Shown here: piece after piece, positions 18,319 to 27,948 of the stretch | Position numbering within the stretch: the first letter of the stretch is position 1 | Layout of the letters: the number at the start of each line of letters is the position of its first letter | Assembly: GCF_025869515.1 (NCBI RefSeq) | Contig: NZ_JAOZVR010000122.1 | Span: 48,258-112,257 of the forward strand | Reading direction: 5' to 3' | DNA: 64,000 nt | Origin: Ferrovibrio sp. | GTDB lineage: Bacteria; Pseudomonadota; Alphaproteobacteria; Ferrovibrionales; Ferrovibrionaceae | Program-made: the position numbers and the translations under genes | The notes under the pieces: generated by a model | What the model was told of the DNA's origin: nothing | Databases searched by the model: none | The model's input: only the letters and a program-made list of their open reading frames with translations

Positions 18319-18365
18319 GAAACAATGTCGTATTTGGAATATGATTGTTTCCTGTGAGAAACAAT
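18319..18365. promoter_or_regulatory. Candidate LysR operator: three GAAACAAT half-sites
   Basis: The 106-bp wrbA/lysR intergenic region has GAAACAAT at 18319-18326 (+), its inverse ATTGTTTC at 18344-18351, and GAAACAAT again at 18358-18365, ending one base before the lysR ATG. The first two form a perfect inverted repeat with a 17-bp spacer. The third would let bound protein block lysR translation or transcription (autoregulation). The repeats are seen directly; the binding partner is inferred. Confidence 0.6.
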
Positions 18366-19313
18366 ATGGATCATCTTGCCGATCTCGCCATCTTCGCCCG
18401 GGTGGTGGAACTGGAAAGTTTCAGCGGAGCGGCCGAGGTTCTGGGCCTGTCGAAATCCGCCGTCTCCAAGCAGGTGTCGCGGCTGGAACAGCGGCTTGGC
18501 GCCCAACTGCTGCAGCGGACGACTCGAAAACTGTCGCTGACCGAGACCGGCCGCATCGTGCTGGACCATGCCCAGCGCGTGCTGCTGGAAGCCGAAGCGG
18601 CCGAAGCCGCCGTACAGAATCTGCAGGCGCTGCCGCGCGGCCTGCTGCGCGTGAACCTGCCGATGAGTTTCGGCCTGAACTACGTGGCGCCGTTGCTGCC
18701 CGAGCTGCTGGCACTCTGCCCGGAACTGAAGGTCGATCTCACCTTCAACGATCGCACCATCGACCTGCTGGAAGAGGAGGTCGATGTCGCCATCCGCATC
18801 GGTGCCAATCTGGCTGATTCCACGCTGACGGCGCGGCGTCTGGCGCCGGTGCGGCCGATCACCTGCGCCTCCGAATCCTACCTGCGCAAGGCCGGCGTGC
18901 CACTGAAACCCGATGACCTGCGTCAGCATGAATGCCTGCTCTACAAATACCTGCCCGAACCCGATACCTGGCATTACGAGGGGCCGGGCGGACCCTATGC
19001 GGTGAAGGTCTCGGGCCGTCTGCTGGCCAATAACGGCGATGCGCTGCGCGATGCCGCGGTTGCCGGTCATGGCATCGTGCGCTCGCCCAGCTTCATCGCC
19101 GGGCCCGATATCGCCGCCGGGCGACTCGTGCCGCTGCTCGAATCCTTTGAGCCGGCGCCGCTGGGGATTTACGCGGTCTATCCGGCGCAGCGCTACCTGA
19201 CCCCGAAGGTACGGGCTTTCATCGACTTCTATGCCAACCGTTTCGGCCCGGAACCGCCCTGGGAGTGTGTTCTGGCAGACACAGCCCGGCGGGCAGATAT
19301 GAAATCCTCGTGA
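18366..19313 (+). CDS. LysR family transcriptional regulator
   Basis: 315-aa regulator with an N-terminal winged helix-turn-helix ([38 protein letters not shown] compressed: [20 protein letters not shown]) and a LysR substrate-binding domain ([20 protein letters not shown] onward). It resembles the CrgA/AaeR-like group regulating redox or aromatic genes. ATG 18366 abuts an operator half-site; an upstream in-frame TTG (18345) is less likely. Divergent to wrbA, which is its probable target. The effector is unknown. Confidence 0.9.
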   Translation: MDHLADLAIFARVVELESFSGAAEVLGLSKSAVSKQVSRLEQRLGAQLLQRTTRKLSLTETGRIVLDHAQRVLLEAEAAEAAVQNLQALPRGLLRVNLPMSFGLNYVAPLLPELLALCPELKVDLTFNDRTIDLLEEEVDVAIRIGANLADSTLTARRLAPVRPITCASESYLRKAGVPLKPDDLRQHECLLYKYLPEPDTWHYEGPGGPYAVKVSGRLLANNGDALRDAAVAGHGIVRSPSFIAGPDIAAGRLVPLLESFEPAPLGIYAVYPAQRYLTPKVRAFIDFYANRFGPEPPWECVLADTARRADMKSS

Positions 19314-19607
19314 AACCGGGTTTACGCTCCGAAGCGGCTATGCTAATCGATTTCCGCGACCAAACAGGACTTTGTGTCATGACCCGCCAGTGGCGACATC
19401 GACGAGCCCGTATGAGCGCACCGCAAACGCAAATGATGCGAAAGCGGTGCGTAACGGCCGTTTGTGCGCGCTGAAGCTGGGTCATTGTCGCCATCTGATC
19501 CCCGACTGACATCTGCTTCCGACATGAGCACGAACCGGCCAACCGGACGGAAGGCTAAGGCCACCCGTCCGCCTCTGGTGTCCGAAATCGTTGCTGGAAG
19601 CAAAGTC
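19314..19607. other. Intergenic stretch without recognisable gene
   Basis: About 294 bases between lysR and the GNAT gene. No tRNA-like or strong terminator structure was seen, and open frames here lack family resemblance. Part of it (from 19524) could be the N-terminus of the acetyltransferase if an earlier start is used. Confidence 0.4.
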
Positions 19608-20129
19608 ATGTACCCCATTCTGCCCGAGCGGCCGGCTGACGCCGCCCAGATCGATACCCTGCTGGATCTCACCTTCGGGTCGGACCGCACGCGCAAGACC
19701 GTCTACCGGCTGCGCGAAGGCGTGGCGCATCTTAAGCCGTTGGCCTTCGTGGTGCGCGACGAGGATGGCGGGGTACTCGGCTCGATCCGCTACTGGCCGG
19801 TCGCCATCGGCGACGCCGGTACGCCGGCGATCATGCTGGGCCCGGTGGCGGTGCATCCCGACTACCAGGGCCAGGGCCTCGGCCGCGCGCTGATCCGGCA
19901 CAGCCTGTATACGGCGACGCGGCTCGGCCACGGCCTGTGCATCCTGGTCGGCGACAGGCCCTATTACGAACCCTTCGGCTTCGTCGGCGCTGCCGATCGC
20001 GGGCTGGAGATGCCGGGCTGGGTCGAGCGCGAACGGTTCCAGGTGATGGAGCTGGCCGCCAACGCGCTGCAGGGCGTGGCCGGCATGGTCGGCAAGCCGC
20101 CGAAGGGCCGCAAGAAGGCGGCGGCCTGA
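19608..20129 (+). CDS. GNAT family N-acetyltransferase (YhbS-like)
   Basis: Acetyl-CoA-dependent acetyltransferase, substrate unknown. The CoA-binding motif A is LGPVAVHPDYQGQGLGRALI, followed by the YYEPFGF segment typical of the YhbS group. From ATG 19608 the protein is 173 aa and begins YPILPERPADAAQID, matching the family's usual start; ATG 19524 would add 28 basic residues. The C-terminus is basic (GKPPKGRKKAAA). One base separates its stop from the next gene, suggesting co-translation. Confidence 0.87.
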   Translation: MYPILPERPADAAQIDTLLDLTFGSDRTRKTVYRLREGVAHLKPLAFVVRDEDGGVLGSIRYWPVAIGDAGTPAIMLGPVAVHPDYQGQGLGRALIRHSLYTATRLGHGLCILVGDRPYYEPFGFVGAADRGLEMPGWVERERFQVMELAANALQGVAGMVGKPPKGRKKAAA

Positions 20130-20130
20130 G

Positions 20131-20511
20131 ATGGCACGCACCGTCTTGCCCAATGGCAATGGCGGTCGCGTTCTTCTGCTCGACAGTATCGCTGAAATTC
20201 TCCCCGAAGATGCCGGCTGGCTGGTGGTATCGGGCAGCCATGGCGGCATCAGCGCGGCGCAGTTCGCCATAGCCGTGCCGTTGTGCGGCTGTTTCTTCAA
20301 TGACGCCGGACTCGGCAAGGATAATGCCGGCATAGCCGGCCTCGTGCTGCTGTCCTATCCGGCGGCGACCTACAGTCATGCTTCAGCGCGTATCGGCGAT
20401 GCGGCCGATGCCTGGGCGGCGGGCATGCTCACCCATATTAACACGGCTGGGCGGCTGGCGGGTTTGCGGGAAGGGGTATCGGTTCAGGAAGCCGTTGCGA
20501 TATTGCGCTAG
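20131..20511 (+). CDS. Conserved-looking hypothetical protein
   Basis: 126-aa soluble protein I cannot name. It has strongly patterned motifs that look catalytic or ligand-binding: LLLDSIAEI, VVSGSHGGISAAQFA, FFNDAGLGKDNAGIAGL and TYSHASARIGDAADAW. It begins one base after the GNAT gene, so the pair is probably one transcript. Its stop overlaps the convergent membrane-protein gene by 4 bases. Codon use matches its neighbours. Confidence 0.7.
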   Translation: MARTVLPNGNGGRVLLLDSIAEILPEDAGWLVVSGSHGGISAAQFAIAVPLCGCFFNDAGLGKDNAGIAGLVLLSYPAATYSHASARIGDAADAWAAGMLTHINTAGRLAGLREGVSVQEAVAILR

Positions 20512-22610
20512 CGGCTTTCGCGCCGCCACATCAGCAGCATGGCCAGCAGCAGCGCGGTCAGCACCGCCAGCGGCAGCACCAGCGGCGTTAGCGTCAGCCC
20601 GGTCACCACATAATCATTCTGGCGATACAGGCCGATCCAGTTGCGGCCGGCCTGCTCGCGGACGGCGCTGCGGGTCGGCTTTTCGACCATGCGGATATCG
20701 GGCACGCCGTCGCGCAGCCAGTGGGTGCTGCCGCGGCTGGCATCGGCCAGCGGTTTGAGGATCGCCGGGGTGGCGCGCGGATCGGCGAATTCGCGCGGGT
20801 TGACCGCGCCCATGGTAGCCACCGTCTCGCGCTCGCCGTCGCGCACGCGGTAGATGCCTGGCATCTCGACCGGCAGCCGCCCGCCGGCCACGCCGTTGCC
20901 GCGCTCTTCCAGCGTCAGTTTGGTTTCGCTGCCATCGGGGCGGATCACCGTCACCGGCTCGCGGCTTTCCGTCAGGCTGCGGCGTTCCACTTCCAGTCTG
21001 CCGCCCTTGGCGTCGGCGCGCAGGGCCTCTTCTTCGAGATCGGGTTCCTTCATCAGCCAGTGCGCCAGTCGGCGCAACACCTCGGCCTGCGGACCGCCAT
21101 TTTCGAAACCGCGCGACCAGAGCCAGATATGGTCGGAATAGAACTGCGCCACCCGACCCTTCTCGACGCGATCGAGCACCAGCAGCGGTTCGCGGTTCGG
21201 GCTTTCCATCACTGTGTTACCGCGCGTGACATCCACATTGATGACGCGGAACCAGCGGCTCCAATTCGGCTGGCCGTTCTCCCCCACCGAACCCGGCAGC
21301 CCGGCCGTCACCGGATGGCGTTTGCCGACCGCGCTGAGCTGTGGGGTGAAAGGCTCGGTCCGCACCGTGCCGGTCGGCCGTGCCGGGAAAATGTCTGACA
21401 GCGGCGTGCGATACAGGCTGAGCGGCGTGGCATAGGCCGGGCCCGACACTTCCAGGAAGGCGCCGCCGCGCGCCACGTAGTTGGCGATATTCTCGAAATA
21501 CGAAGTTGGCAGGATGCCGCGCCGCCGGTAGCGGTCGAAGATGATCAGGTCGAACTCGTTCAGCTTGAGTTCGAACAGTTCGCGGATCGGGAAAGCGATC
21601 AGCGACAGTTCGCGGATCGGTGTGCCGTCCTGCTTGTCCGGCGGCCGGAGAATGGTGAAGTGAACCAGATCGACATTGGGGTCGGCTTTGAGAAGGTTGC
21701 GCCAGACGCGCTCGCCGGCATGGGCCTCGCCGGTGACCAGCAGCACGCGCAGGCGGTCGCGCACACCATTGACCGACAGCGCCACGCGATTGTTCAGCGG
21801 CGTCAGTTCGTCGAGGATCGGTGCCACCTCGAATTCCAGCAGGCTGCGTCCGGCACGCGGCAATCTGAACGGCACCGTGACGTCGCGGCCGATCGGCACC
21901 GACAGGGTCTGCTCGCCGCGATCCTGCTGGCGGAACCGCAGCTGCGCCATCTCATTGGGCGCCGCGCCGGTATCGTCGATCCGCAAGGTGACGTTGAGAT
22001 CCTGGTTGATCATGCCGAAGGTCGGCGCATTGCGCACCACCAGGCGGCGGTCGCGTTCGTCGGGCCGTCCGGTCAGCAGCACATGCACCGGCGCACCGGT
22101 GACATCCTGCGCGGCGGCGATCTCAGCCGGCATGTCATGCACCTGGCCGTCGGTGACCAGGATGCTGCCGGCCAGGCGATGGCGCGGCAGGTCACTGAGT
22201 GCCAGCGTCAGGGCTGAGAACAGCCGGGTGCCTTCGTCGCGGTCGGCGGTCTCGGCCGCCGGCTTGCCGGCGCGCACGACACGAACCTCAAGATTTTCGG
22301 TGGCGCCCAGCTTTTCGCGCAGTGTGGCCTCAGCCTGTTCGACCTGGCGCTGGCGGTCGGCAATGCCCTGGCTCGGGCTTTCATCCAGCACCACCACGGC
22401 GATATCGGGCAGCGTGCTGCGCTCTTCCTTGCGGGCAACCGGATTGGCCAGTGTGCCGAGAGCCAGAATCGCCACCAGTGCCCGCAGCAGCGTGCCGCGC
22501 GCATGGCGCCACAGGCCCAGGATAGTGAGTGCCAGCGCAACCGCGCCGCAGGCCAGCAGCAGCGGCCAGGGGACCAGCGGAGCGAAATCGAGGGTGAGGG
22601 CGCTGTTCAT
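20508..22610 (-). CDS. Large membrane protein with VWA-like/glutamine-amidotransferase-like domain (MoxR-operon partner)
   Basis: 700 aa. Two N-terminal membrane segments (about 12-55), a VWA-like segment (DIAVVVLDESPSQG; SILVTDGQVHDMP), a beta-rich middle, a class-I amidotransferase-like fold (LRVLLVTGEAHAGERVWRNLLK; FDLIIFDRYRRRG) without an evident catalytic Cys, and a C-terminal membrane anchor (about 675-695). It is the last gene of a MoxR-DUF58-BatA/DUF4159 operon and begins 13 bases after the preceding gene. The function is unknown; it is probably an envelope complex served by the MoxR ATPase. Confidence 0.78.
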   Translation of the reverse strand: MNSALTLDFAPLVPWPLLLACGAVALALTILGLWRHARGTLLRALVAILALGTLANPVARKEERSTLPDIAVVVLDESPSQGIADRQRQVEQAEATLREKLGATENLEVRVVRAGKPAAETADRDEGTRLFSALTLALSDLPRHRLAGSILVTDGQVHDMPAEIAAAQDVTGAPVHVLLTGRPDERDRRLVVRNAPTFGMINQDLNVTLRIDDTGAAPNEMAQLRFRQQDRGEQTLSVPIGRDVTVPFRLPRAGRSLLEFEVAPILDELTPLNNRVALSVNGVRDRLRVLLVTGEAHAGERVWRNLLKADPNVDLVHFTILRPPDKQDGTPIRELSLIAFPIRELFELKLNEFDLIIFDRYRRRGILPTSYFENIANYVARGGAFLEVSGPAYATPLSLYRTPLSDIFPARPTGTVRTEPFTPQLSAVGKRHPVTAGLPGSVGENGQPNWSRWFRVINVDVTRGNTVMESPNREPLLVLDRVEKGRVAQFYSDHIWLWSRGFENGGPQAEVLRRLAHWLMKEPDLEEEALRADAKGGRLEVERRSLTESREPVTVIRPDGSETKLTLEERGNGVAGGRLPVEMPGIYRVRDGERETVATMGAVNPREFADPRATPAILKPLADASRGSTHWLRDGVPDIRMVEKPTRSAVREQAGRNWIGLYRQNDYVVTGLTLTPLVLPLAVLTALLLAMLLMWRRESR

Positions 22611-22623
22611 GCCGGGCTGTTTT

Positions 22624-25401
22624 TCAGTTGCCCAGACGCTCGAGCAGCGCGGGGATATGCACCTGATCGGCCTTGTAGTTGCCGGTCAGCGTGTACATCA
22701 GCAGGTTGACACCGAAGCGATAGGCATATTCACGCTGGCGCGGCAGGTTGGGCACAGTCACGGCCAGCGGCCGGCCATTGGCATCGATGGCCCAGGCGGC
22801 GGCGAAATCGTGGCTGCCGATGACGATGGAGGTGACGCCATCCTTGTCGCCGCCCGGGCTGCGCTCCACCCACAGCGTGCCGCCGCTGTAGCGGCCGGGA
22901 AAATCCTGCACCAGGTAAAACGCCTTGGTCAGGACATGATCGTCGGAGACCGGCATCAGCGGCGGAATGTCGAGCCGGGCCAGCAGCTGGCGCAGCTTGT
23001 CGGTATTCGGACTCGCCGCCGTGCCGCTCAGTCCCATGGCCTGGTCGCGGGTATCGAACAGGATCATGCCGCCGGTTTTCATGAACTGGTCGATGCGGCG
23101 CAGCGCGGCATCGGAAAGCTGCGGCTGCAGCGGCGTGATCGGCCAGTAGAGAAACGGCACCAGCGAAATGTCGTCGGCTTCCAGATTGACGCCGAGCGGT
23201 TCGGCGGCTTCGATCGAGGTGCGGCGGAACAGCACCTCGGTCAGGCCGTACAGCCCGGCGCGACTCATCTGGTCGATATCGGCCTGGCCGGTGACGACAT
23301 AGGCCAGCCGCAGATCGAGCGACGCCTTCAGGGCGAACTCATCGCTGGCCGACAGGGTATTGGTGTTGCGGCGCGTCTGCGCTTCCACAATGCCGGATAG
23401 CAGCAGCACGGCGATGGCAAGGATTGCCGCGGCCGGCCGCCGCCAGAACGACATCCGGCCCGGTAGCAGGCCGCGCAGACCCAGTCCGATCAGCCAGTCG
23501 GCCAGGAACAGCAGCAGGGCGGCACCGAGCAGCCATGGCAGCAGATGCAGCTCGCGCGCCTCTCCATCGAGGCGGGCCTGGGTTACGTCGGCCGGCCAGT
23601 TTGTCACCGGGACAAGCCTGGTGTCGGCATTGGCGGTATTGAGCGCCTGCCGGCTGTCGAGGCGGCCATACCAGCCCGGTGGATGGCGCGGATTGGGTTT
23701 GGTCGTGGCAATGGCGCGCGGCGGCAGCGGCTGCACGGCGGGGCCGGGCTCGACCGAGCGGCCGAAACCATCCAGCACATTCAACGGCGGCAGTGGTGTG
23801 TCGGCTGCTTCACCGGTGGCGGTAATACCCTGCGAGAGATCGATCACCTTGCGCAGCATGTCTACATAGAACCCGCTCAGTGCAAGATCGGACCATAGCG
23901 TGTTGGCGGTGGTATGCACGAGAATCAGCCAGCCCTTGCCGCGCTGGGTGGCAGTCACCAGCGGCGTGCCGTCTTCCAGGCGCAGCCAGGTCTTGTCGCC
24001 GAGCTGCGCTTCCGGCTCGGCCAGAACCTGTCGATTGACGGTAATCTCATCGGCGCCGCCGAGGCCATAGAAGGGGCTGGTTTCCGGGGTGGCGCCGAGC
24101 CGCTGCGGCTGCGCCCAGGACAGTGCGCCACCGAGCTGGCGCGAGCCCTGACGCAGCTTCACGGGCAGCAGGCCGTCGGTGGCTTCCGCCATGCGCGGGC
24201 CGGCAAAGCGCAGCAGCACGCCGCCCTGATCGATCCATTGTTCGAGCTGGCGCGTCTCGCTTGCCACCACCTGGGCCACATCGGCCAGGACAATCACGGC
24301 GATTTCACGTTGCAGCAACTCGCCCACCGGCGCAGAGCGCAGTTCGGCATAGGGCGCCAGCGCACGCTCGAGATAGAACAGATCGCCGAGCAGCGGCTGG
24401 CGGGTTTCCACGGCGCCGCCGGTGACCATGCCGACCGGGCGGCGGCGCCAGCGTTCGTCCAGCAGTTGCACGCTGCCGGCACTCGGCTGCTCCTCGATTT
24501 CAAGGCGTGAAAGCTGGTTGCGCAGTTCGCTTGGCAGATCGAGCTTCAGCGTGGCGGTTTCCGACCGGGCGGCGAAACGCAGGCTGTCGCGCGCCAGCAC
24601 GCGGCCCTGGTCGGTCACCGCGCGCAGGGTGATGCTCTGCTCGGCGGCGACATTGCCGCTGCGGCGTGCGGTGACGTTGTCGCCCTGAGCCGTGGTGGCC
24701 GGCGGCAGCAGGGCCAGGGTGGCCTCGTCCGGTGCGGAGATGACGGTAAGCGGTCCGAGCCGCAGCAGCCATTCGGCCAGCGTGTAGGCGGCTTCGCCGG
24801 TTTCATCGTCGCGCAATCCGTCGCTGAGCCAGATCACGTCGGCACTTTCGGGCAGGCGGGCCTGCAGCAGGGCCTGCACCAGCGCGGCACGGTCGCTGGC
24901 CCATGCCTTGGGCTGCAGGGCCGCGACCAGCGGCCGCAGATCGGCGGCGGGCATCAGCTGGCTCGGCTGCATTGCCTCGCCGCTGGCCGGTGCGGCCGTG
25001 GTGACCAGCAGGGCCGGGCGGCCATCGCGTTCGGCGCCTTCCAGGATGGCGTCGGCGCGGACGATCTTCTCGCGCCAGCGCGGCGCCGCGGTCCAGCCAT
25101 CGTCGATCACCAGCACCAGCGCCTGGCTGTCGCGCTGCACCGCCTGCGGATTGAGGATCGGTTCCGCCAGCGCCAGGATCGCCAGCGCGGCAATCAGCAG
25201 ACGCAGCAGCAGCAGCCAGAGCGGCGTATGGGCCGGGGTTTCTTCCTTCTGCCGCAGCAGAAGCAGCAGGCGCAGCGGCGGGAAGGTGACCAGCCTGGGC
25301 TGCGGCGGGGTGATGCGCAGCAGCCACCACAGCACCGGCAGGCCGACCAGCGCGGCAAGCGCCCAGGGCGTGGCAAAAGCGAGTGCGCCGAGTGACAGCA
25401 T
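22624..25401 (-). CDS. BatA N-terminal / DUF4159 domain membrane protein
   Basis: 925 aa. The N-terminus is the BatA-type pair of membrane segments (residues 5-30 and 60-85, with the RITPPQPRLVTFPPLRLL linker), followed by a VWA-like region (LVLVIDDGWTAAPRWREK), an amidotransferase-like region, two central membrane segments (about 615-685) and a C-terminal DUF4159 domain starting near ASDEFALKASLDLRLAYV. ATG 25401 lies 2 bases after the DUF58 stop; a TTG at 25407 would overlap it. Belongs to the MoxR operon. Role unproven. Confidence 0.82.
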   Translation of the reverse strand: MLSLGALAFATPWALAALVGLPVLWWLLRITPPQPRLVTFPPLRLLLLLRQKEETPAHTPLWLLLLRLLIAALAILALAEPILNPQAVQRDSQALVLVIDDGWTAAPRWREKIVRADAILEGAERDGRPALLVTTAAPASGEAMQPSQLMPAADLRPLVAALQPKAWASDRAALVQALLQARLPESADVIWLSDGLRDDETGEAAYTLAEWLLRLGPLTVISAPDEATLALLPPATTAQGDNVTARRSGNVAAEQSITLRAVTDQGRVLARDSLRFAARSETATLKLDLPSELRNQLSRLEIEEQPSAGSVQLLDERWRRRPVGMVTGGAVETRQPLLGDLFYLERALAPYAELRSAPVGELLQREIAVIVLADVAQVVASETRQLEQWIDQGGVLLRFAGPRMAEATDGLLPVKLRQGSRQLGGALSWAQPQRLGATPETSPFYGLGGADEITVNRQVLAEPEAQLGDKTWLRLEDGTPLVTATQRGKGWLILVHTTANTLWSDLALSGFYVDMLRKVIDLSQGITATGEAADTPLPPLNVLDGFGRSVEPGPAVQPLPPRAIATTKPNPRHPPGWYGRLDSRQALNTANADTRLVPVTNWPADVTQARLDGEARELHLLPWLLGAALLLFLADWLIGLGLRGLLPGRMSFWRRPAAAILAIAVLLLSGIVEAQTRRNTNTLSASDEFALKASLDLRLAYVVTGQADIDQMSRAGLYGLTEVLFRRTSIEAAEPLGVNLEADDISLVPFLYWPITPLQPQLSDAALRRIDQFMKTGGMILFDTRDQAMGLSGTAASPNTDKLRQLLARLDIPPLMPVSDDHVLTKAFYLVQDFPGRYSGGTLWVERSPGGDKDGVTSIVIGSHDFAAAWAIDANGRPLAVTVPNLPRQREYAYRFGVNLLMYTLTGNYKADQVHIPALLERLGN

Positions 25402-25403
25402 GC

Positions 25404-26321
25404 TCAACGCCCTATCGGCAGGGCGCGCTCGCCCTGCAGCGCCTGGTACAACGCCAGCAGTGCAGTTTGCGGCGGCCGGTCGGTGCGATGCTTGATATGG
25501 CGCCAGCCGAGCCGGCGGCAGACCTCGGCCAGCTCATGCTGGTGGGCGGCAAAGCTGGCGCGCCAGTCCTCGGCCATGGTTTCTGCACGCGGGGCCAGCA
25601 GGGGGCTTTCGCCTTCCAGCCCGAGGAAGCGGGTGCGGCCCTTGTAGGGGAAATCCTCCTCGGCGGGATCGACCAGACGCAGCACCGTGCCCTTCACGCC
25701 CATATCAGCGTACTGGCGCAGGCGGCTGGCGATCTCGGGCACCGGGTAGAGGAAATCGCCCAGCAGCACGACATGGGCATAGCGCGGCAGCACCTGCATC
25801 GGCGGCAGGCTGGCTTCCGCCGTGTCGAAACGGGACCGGATCAGCCGTTCGGCAATGCGCTCGATGACCAGGCGGCCTGAACTCGGACGCTGCGGATGGC
25901 CGAGCAGGCCGACGCGTTCGCCGCCGCGCAGCAGCAGGCTGGCGAGTGCGAGCAGCAGCAGATCGCCGCGCTCGTCCTTCTGCTCCATGCCGAGATTGGA
26001 TTTCCAGCGCATCGATGGCGAAGGGTCGCGCCACAGCCAAACGCTTTCGGCGGCTTCCCATTCGTTTTCGCGGATGAAGGCGGTTTGGCGCTTGGCGGTC
26101 TGGCGCCAGTCGATGCGGGTCAGCGCATCGCCCGGGCTGTAGCGGCGGAACTGCCAGAAGGCATCGCCCGGGCCGACGCGGCGGCGGCCATGCACGCCCT
26201 GCTCAACGGTGGCGGCGACCCGTTCCGCGGCCACCAGAAGCGGCGGCAGGAATGCGGCGAAGTGTTCGGCGCGCTGGCGCCGGGCGTTAGCGGTTGTTCC
26301 AGCCGCCGCAGCCGCTGTCAT
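25404..26321 (-). CDS. DUF58 domain-containing protein
   Basis: 305-aa protein with the DUF58 signature FRRYSPGDALTRIDWRQTAKR and a VWA-like C-terminal part (YAHVVLLGDFLYP). No membrane segment, unlike many DUF58 proteins. DUF58 proteins accompany MoxR ATPases in nearly all bacteria and are thought to act in complex assembly or envelope stress. It overlaps moxR by 4 bases (ATGA) and is followed 2 bases later by the DUF4159 gene, so the operon is tightly coupled. Confidence 0.9.
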   Translation of the reverse strand: MTAAAAAGTTANARRQRAEHFAAFLPPLLVAAERVAATVEQGVHGRRRVGPGDAFWQFRRYSPGDALTRIDWRQTAKRQTAFIRENEWEAAESVWLWRDPSPSMRWKSNLGMEQKDERGDLLLLALASLLLRGGERVGLLGHPQRPSSGRLVIERIAERLIRSRFDTAEASLPPMQVLPRYAHVVLLGDFLYPVPEIASRLRQYADMGVKGTVLRLVDPAEEDFPYKGRTRFLGLEGESPLLAPRAETMAEDWRASFAAHQHELAEVCRRLGWRHIKHRTDRPPQTALLALYQALQGERALPIGR

Positions 26322-27316
26322 CGCAAGGGCGCGGTCAACTTTGCGATGACGTCGGAAACGGTGACGCCTTCGGCGCGGGCAGCGAAGGTCAACGCCATAC
26401 GGTGGCGCAGGATCGGTCCGGCCAGAGCCAGTACGTCCTCAATCGAAGGGGCGAGACGCCCCTGGAGCAGCGCGCGGGCGCGCACGCCCAGCATGAGGGC
26501 CTGGCTGGCGCGCGGGCCGGGGCCCCAGGCCACCAGATCGGCGAGACCCGGCACATCGCTTTCCTCGGGCCGGCCGGCGCGGACGAGGTTGAGAATGGCT
26601 TCCACCACGCTCTCGCCGACCGGAATCCGGCGAACCAGGCGCTGGGCGGCCATGAGATCGGCGGCGCTCAGAACCGTCGGGATCGTTTCTTCCGCCGCGC
26701 CGGTGGTGGCGAACAGCATGCGGCGTTCAGCCTCGCGGTCGGGGTAGCGCACGTCGATCTGCAACAGGAAACGGTCGAGCTGGGCTTCGGGCAGCGGATA
26801 AGTGCCCTCCTGCTCCAGGGGGTTCTGCGTGGCCAGCACATGGAACGGCGCCGGCAGGTCGTGACGCTGGCCGGCGACCGAAACCTGACGCTCCTGCATC
26901 GCCTGCAGCAATGCCGATTGCGTGCGCGGGCTGGCGCGGTTGATTTCGTCGGCCATCAGCAACTGGCAGAAGACCGGTCCGGGAATGAAGCGGAAGGAGC
27001 GCCGTCCGGTATCGCTTTCCTCCAGCACCTCGGAGCCAACGATGTCGGCCGGCATGAGGTCGGGGGTGAACTGGACGCGACGGGCATCGAGACCCAGAAC
27101 CCTGGCCAGGGTTTCGACCAGTTTGGTCTTGGCGAGGCCCGGCACGCCGACCAGCAGGGCATGCCCGCCCGCCAGCAGGGTGATGAGGGTTTCCTCAACC
27201 ACCTCGGTCTGACCGAAGATCACCCGGCCGACCGCATCGCGGGCGGTAACGAGACGGCCGCCGACCCGTTCGATCTCAGGCAAGATATGTTCGGCGGTAT
27301 CGCTCAAATTGTGCAT
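26318..27316 (-). CDS. MoxR family AAA+ ATPase
   Basis: 332-aa chaperone-type ATPase. Walker A is GVPGLAKTKLVE, Walker B LLMADEINRASPRTQSALLQAM, followed by sensor 1 LATQNPLEQEGTYPLPEAQLDRF and the small lid domain; this is the MoxR/RavA clade. It likely remodels or activates the VWA-type proteins encoded downstream. The start is divergent from the DUF1285 gene with only 38 bases between, so two promoters must be packed there. Confidence 0.95.
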   Translation of the reverse strand: MHNLSDTAEHILPEIERVGGRLVTARDAVGRVIFGQTEVVEETLITLLAGGHALLVGVPGLAKTKLVETLARVLGLDARRVQFTPDLMPADIVGSEVLEESDTGRRSFRFIPGPVFCQLLMADEINRASPRTQSALLQAMQERQVSVAGQRHDLPAPFHVLATQNPLEQEGTYPLPEAQLDRFLLQIDVRYPDREAERRMLFATTGAAEETIPTVLSAADLMAAQRLVRRIPVGESVVEAILNLVRAGRPEESDVPGLADLVAWGPGPRASQALMLGVRARALLQGRLAPSIEDVLALAGPILRHRMALTFAARAEGVTVSDVIAKLTAPLR

Positions 27317-27354
27317 GGGAATGAGTATATAGTAGAAGCGAAACGAAAGCCCAG

Positions 27355-27948
27355 ATGCCTTATATGTCCGCCACCGTCTCCAAAGGCCCCAGTCTCAAGG
27401 ATGTGATCGCCCGGTTCGGCGGCGAGGACGGTTTGCGCAAAAAACCGCCGGTCCACCTCTGGAACCCGCCGTTTTGCGGGCAGATCGACATGCGGATCGC
27501 CCGAAACGGGAGCTGGCACTATTTGGGGTCGCCGATTCCGCGACCTGCCATGGTCAAGCTGTTTGCCAGTATCCTGCGCCGCGAGCCCGATGACAGTTAC
27601 GTTCTGGTGACGCCGGTGGAGAAATGCGCCATCCGAGTCGACGATGCACCTTTCCTGGCGGTGGAAGCCACGGCTGCAGGCGAGGGCGATGAGCGCCAGA
27701 TCGTTTTTCGCACCAATGTCGATGATGCCGTACCGCTGGATGCCGAGCATCCGCTGCGGGTCGCCATCAACCCTGGCACCGGCGAGCCGTCGCCTTATGT
27801 GCTGGTGCGCGACCGGCTGGAAGCGCTGATCGCCCGGCCGGTCTATTACCAGCTGGTGGAGATGGCGGAAGAACGCATGGTCGATGGCAGGGCGATGCTG
27901 GGCGTGCAGAGCGCCGGCCAGTTCTTTGCATTGGGGGAAGTGCCGTGA
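27355..27948 (+). CDS. DUF1285 domain-containing protein
   Basis: 197-aa protein of unknown function. DUF1285 is recognised by PPVHLWNPPFCGQIDMRIARNG, WHYLGSPIPRPAMVKLFASIL and YVLVTPVEKCAIRVDDAPFLA. Possible starts are ATG 27355 and ATG 27364. It overlaps the downstream Nudix gene by 4 bases (GTGA). The DUF1285-NudL-cca order is common in alphaproteobacteria. No transmembrane or signal sequence. Confidence 0.88.
   Translation: MPYMSATVSKGPSLKDVIARFGGEDGLRKKPPVHLWNPPFCGQIDMRIARNGSWHYLGSPIPRPAMVKLFASILRREPDDSYVLVTPVEKCAIRVDDAPFLAVEATAAGEGDERQIVFRTNVDDAVPLDAEHPLRVAINPGTGEPSPYVLVRDRLEALIARPVYYQLVEMAEERMVDGRAMLGVQSAGQFFALGEVP

Noticed and set aside
21676..23400. Plus-strand frame across the MoxR-operon genes
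   Set aside because: Ser/Arg-rich shadow composition; the coding strand is clearly the minus strand.
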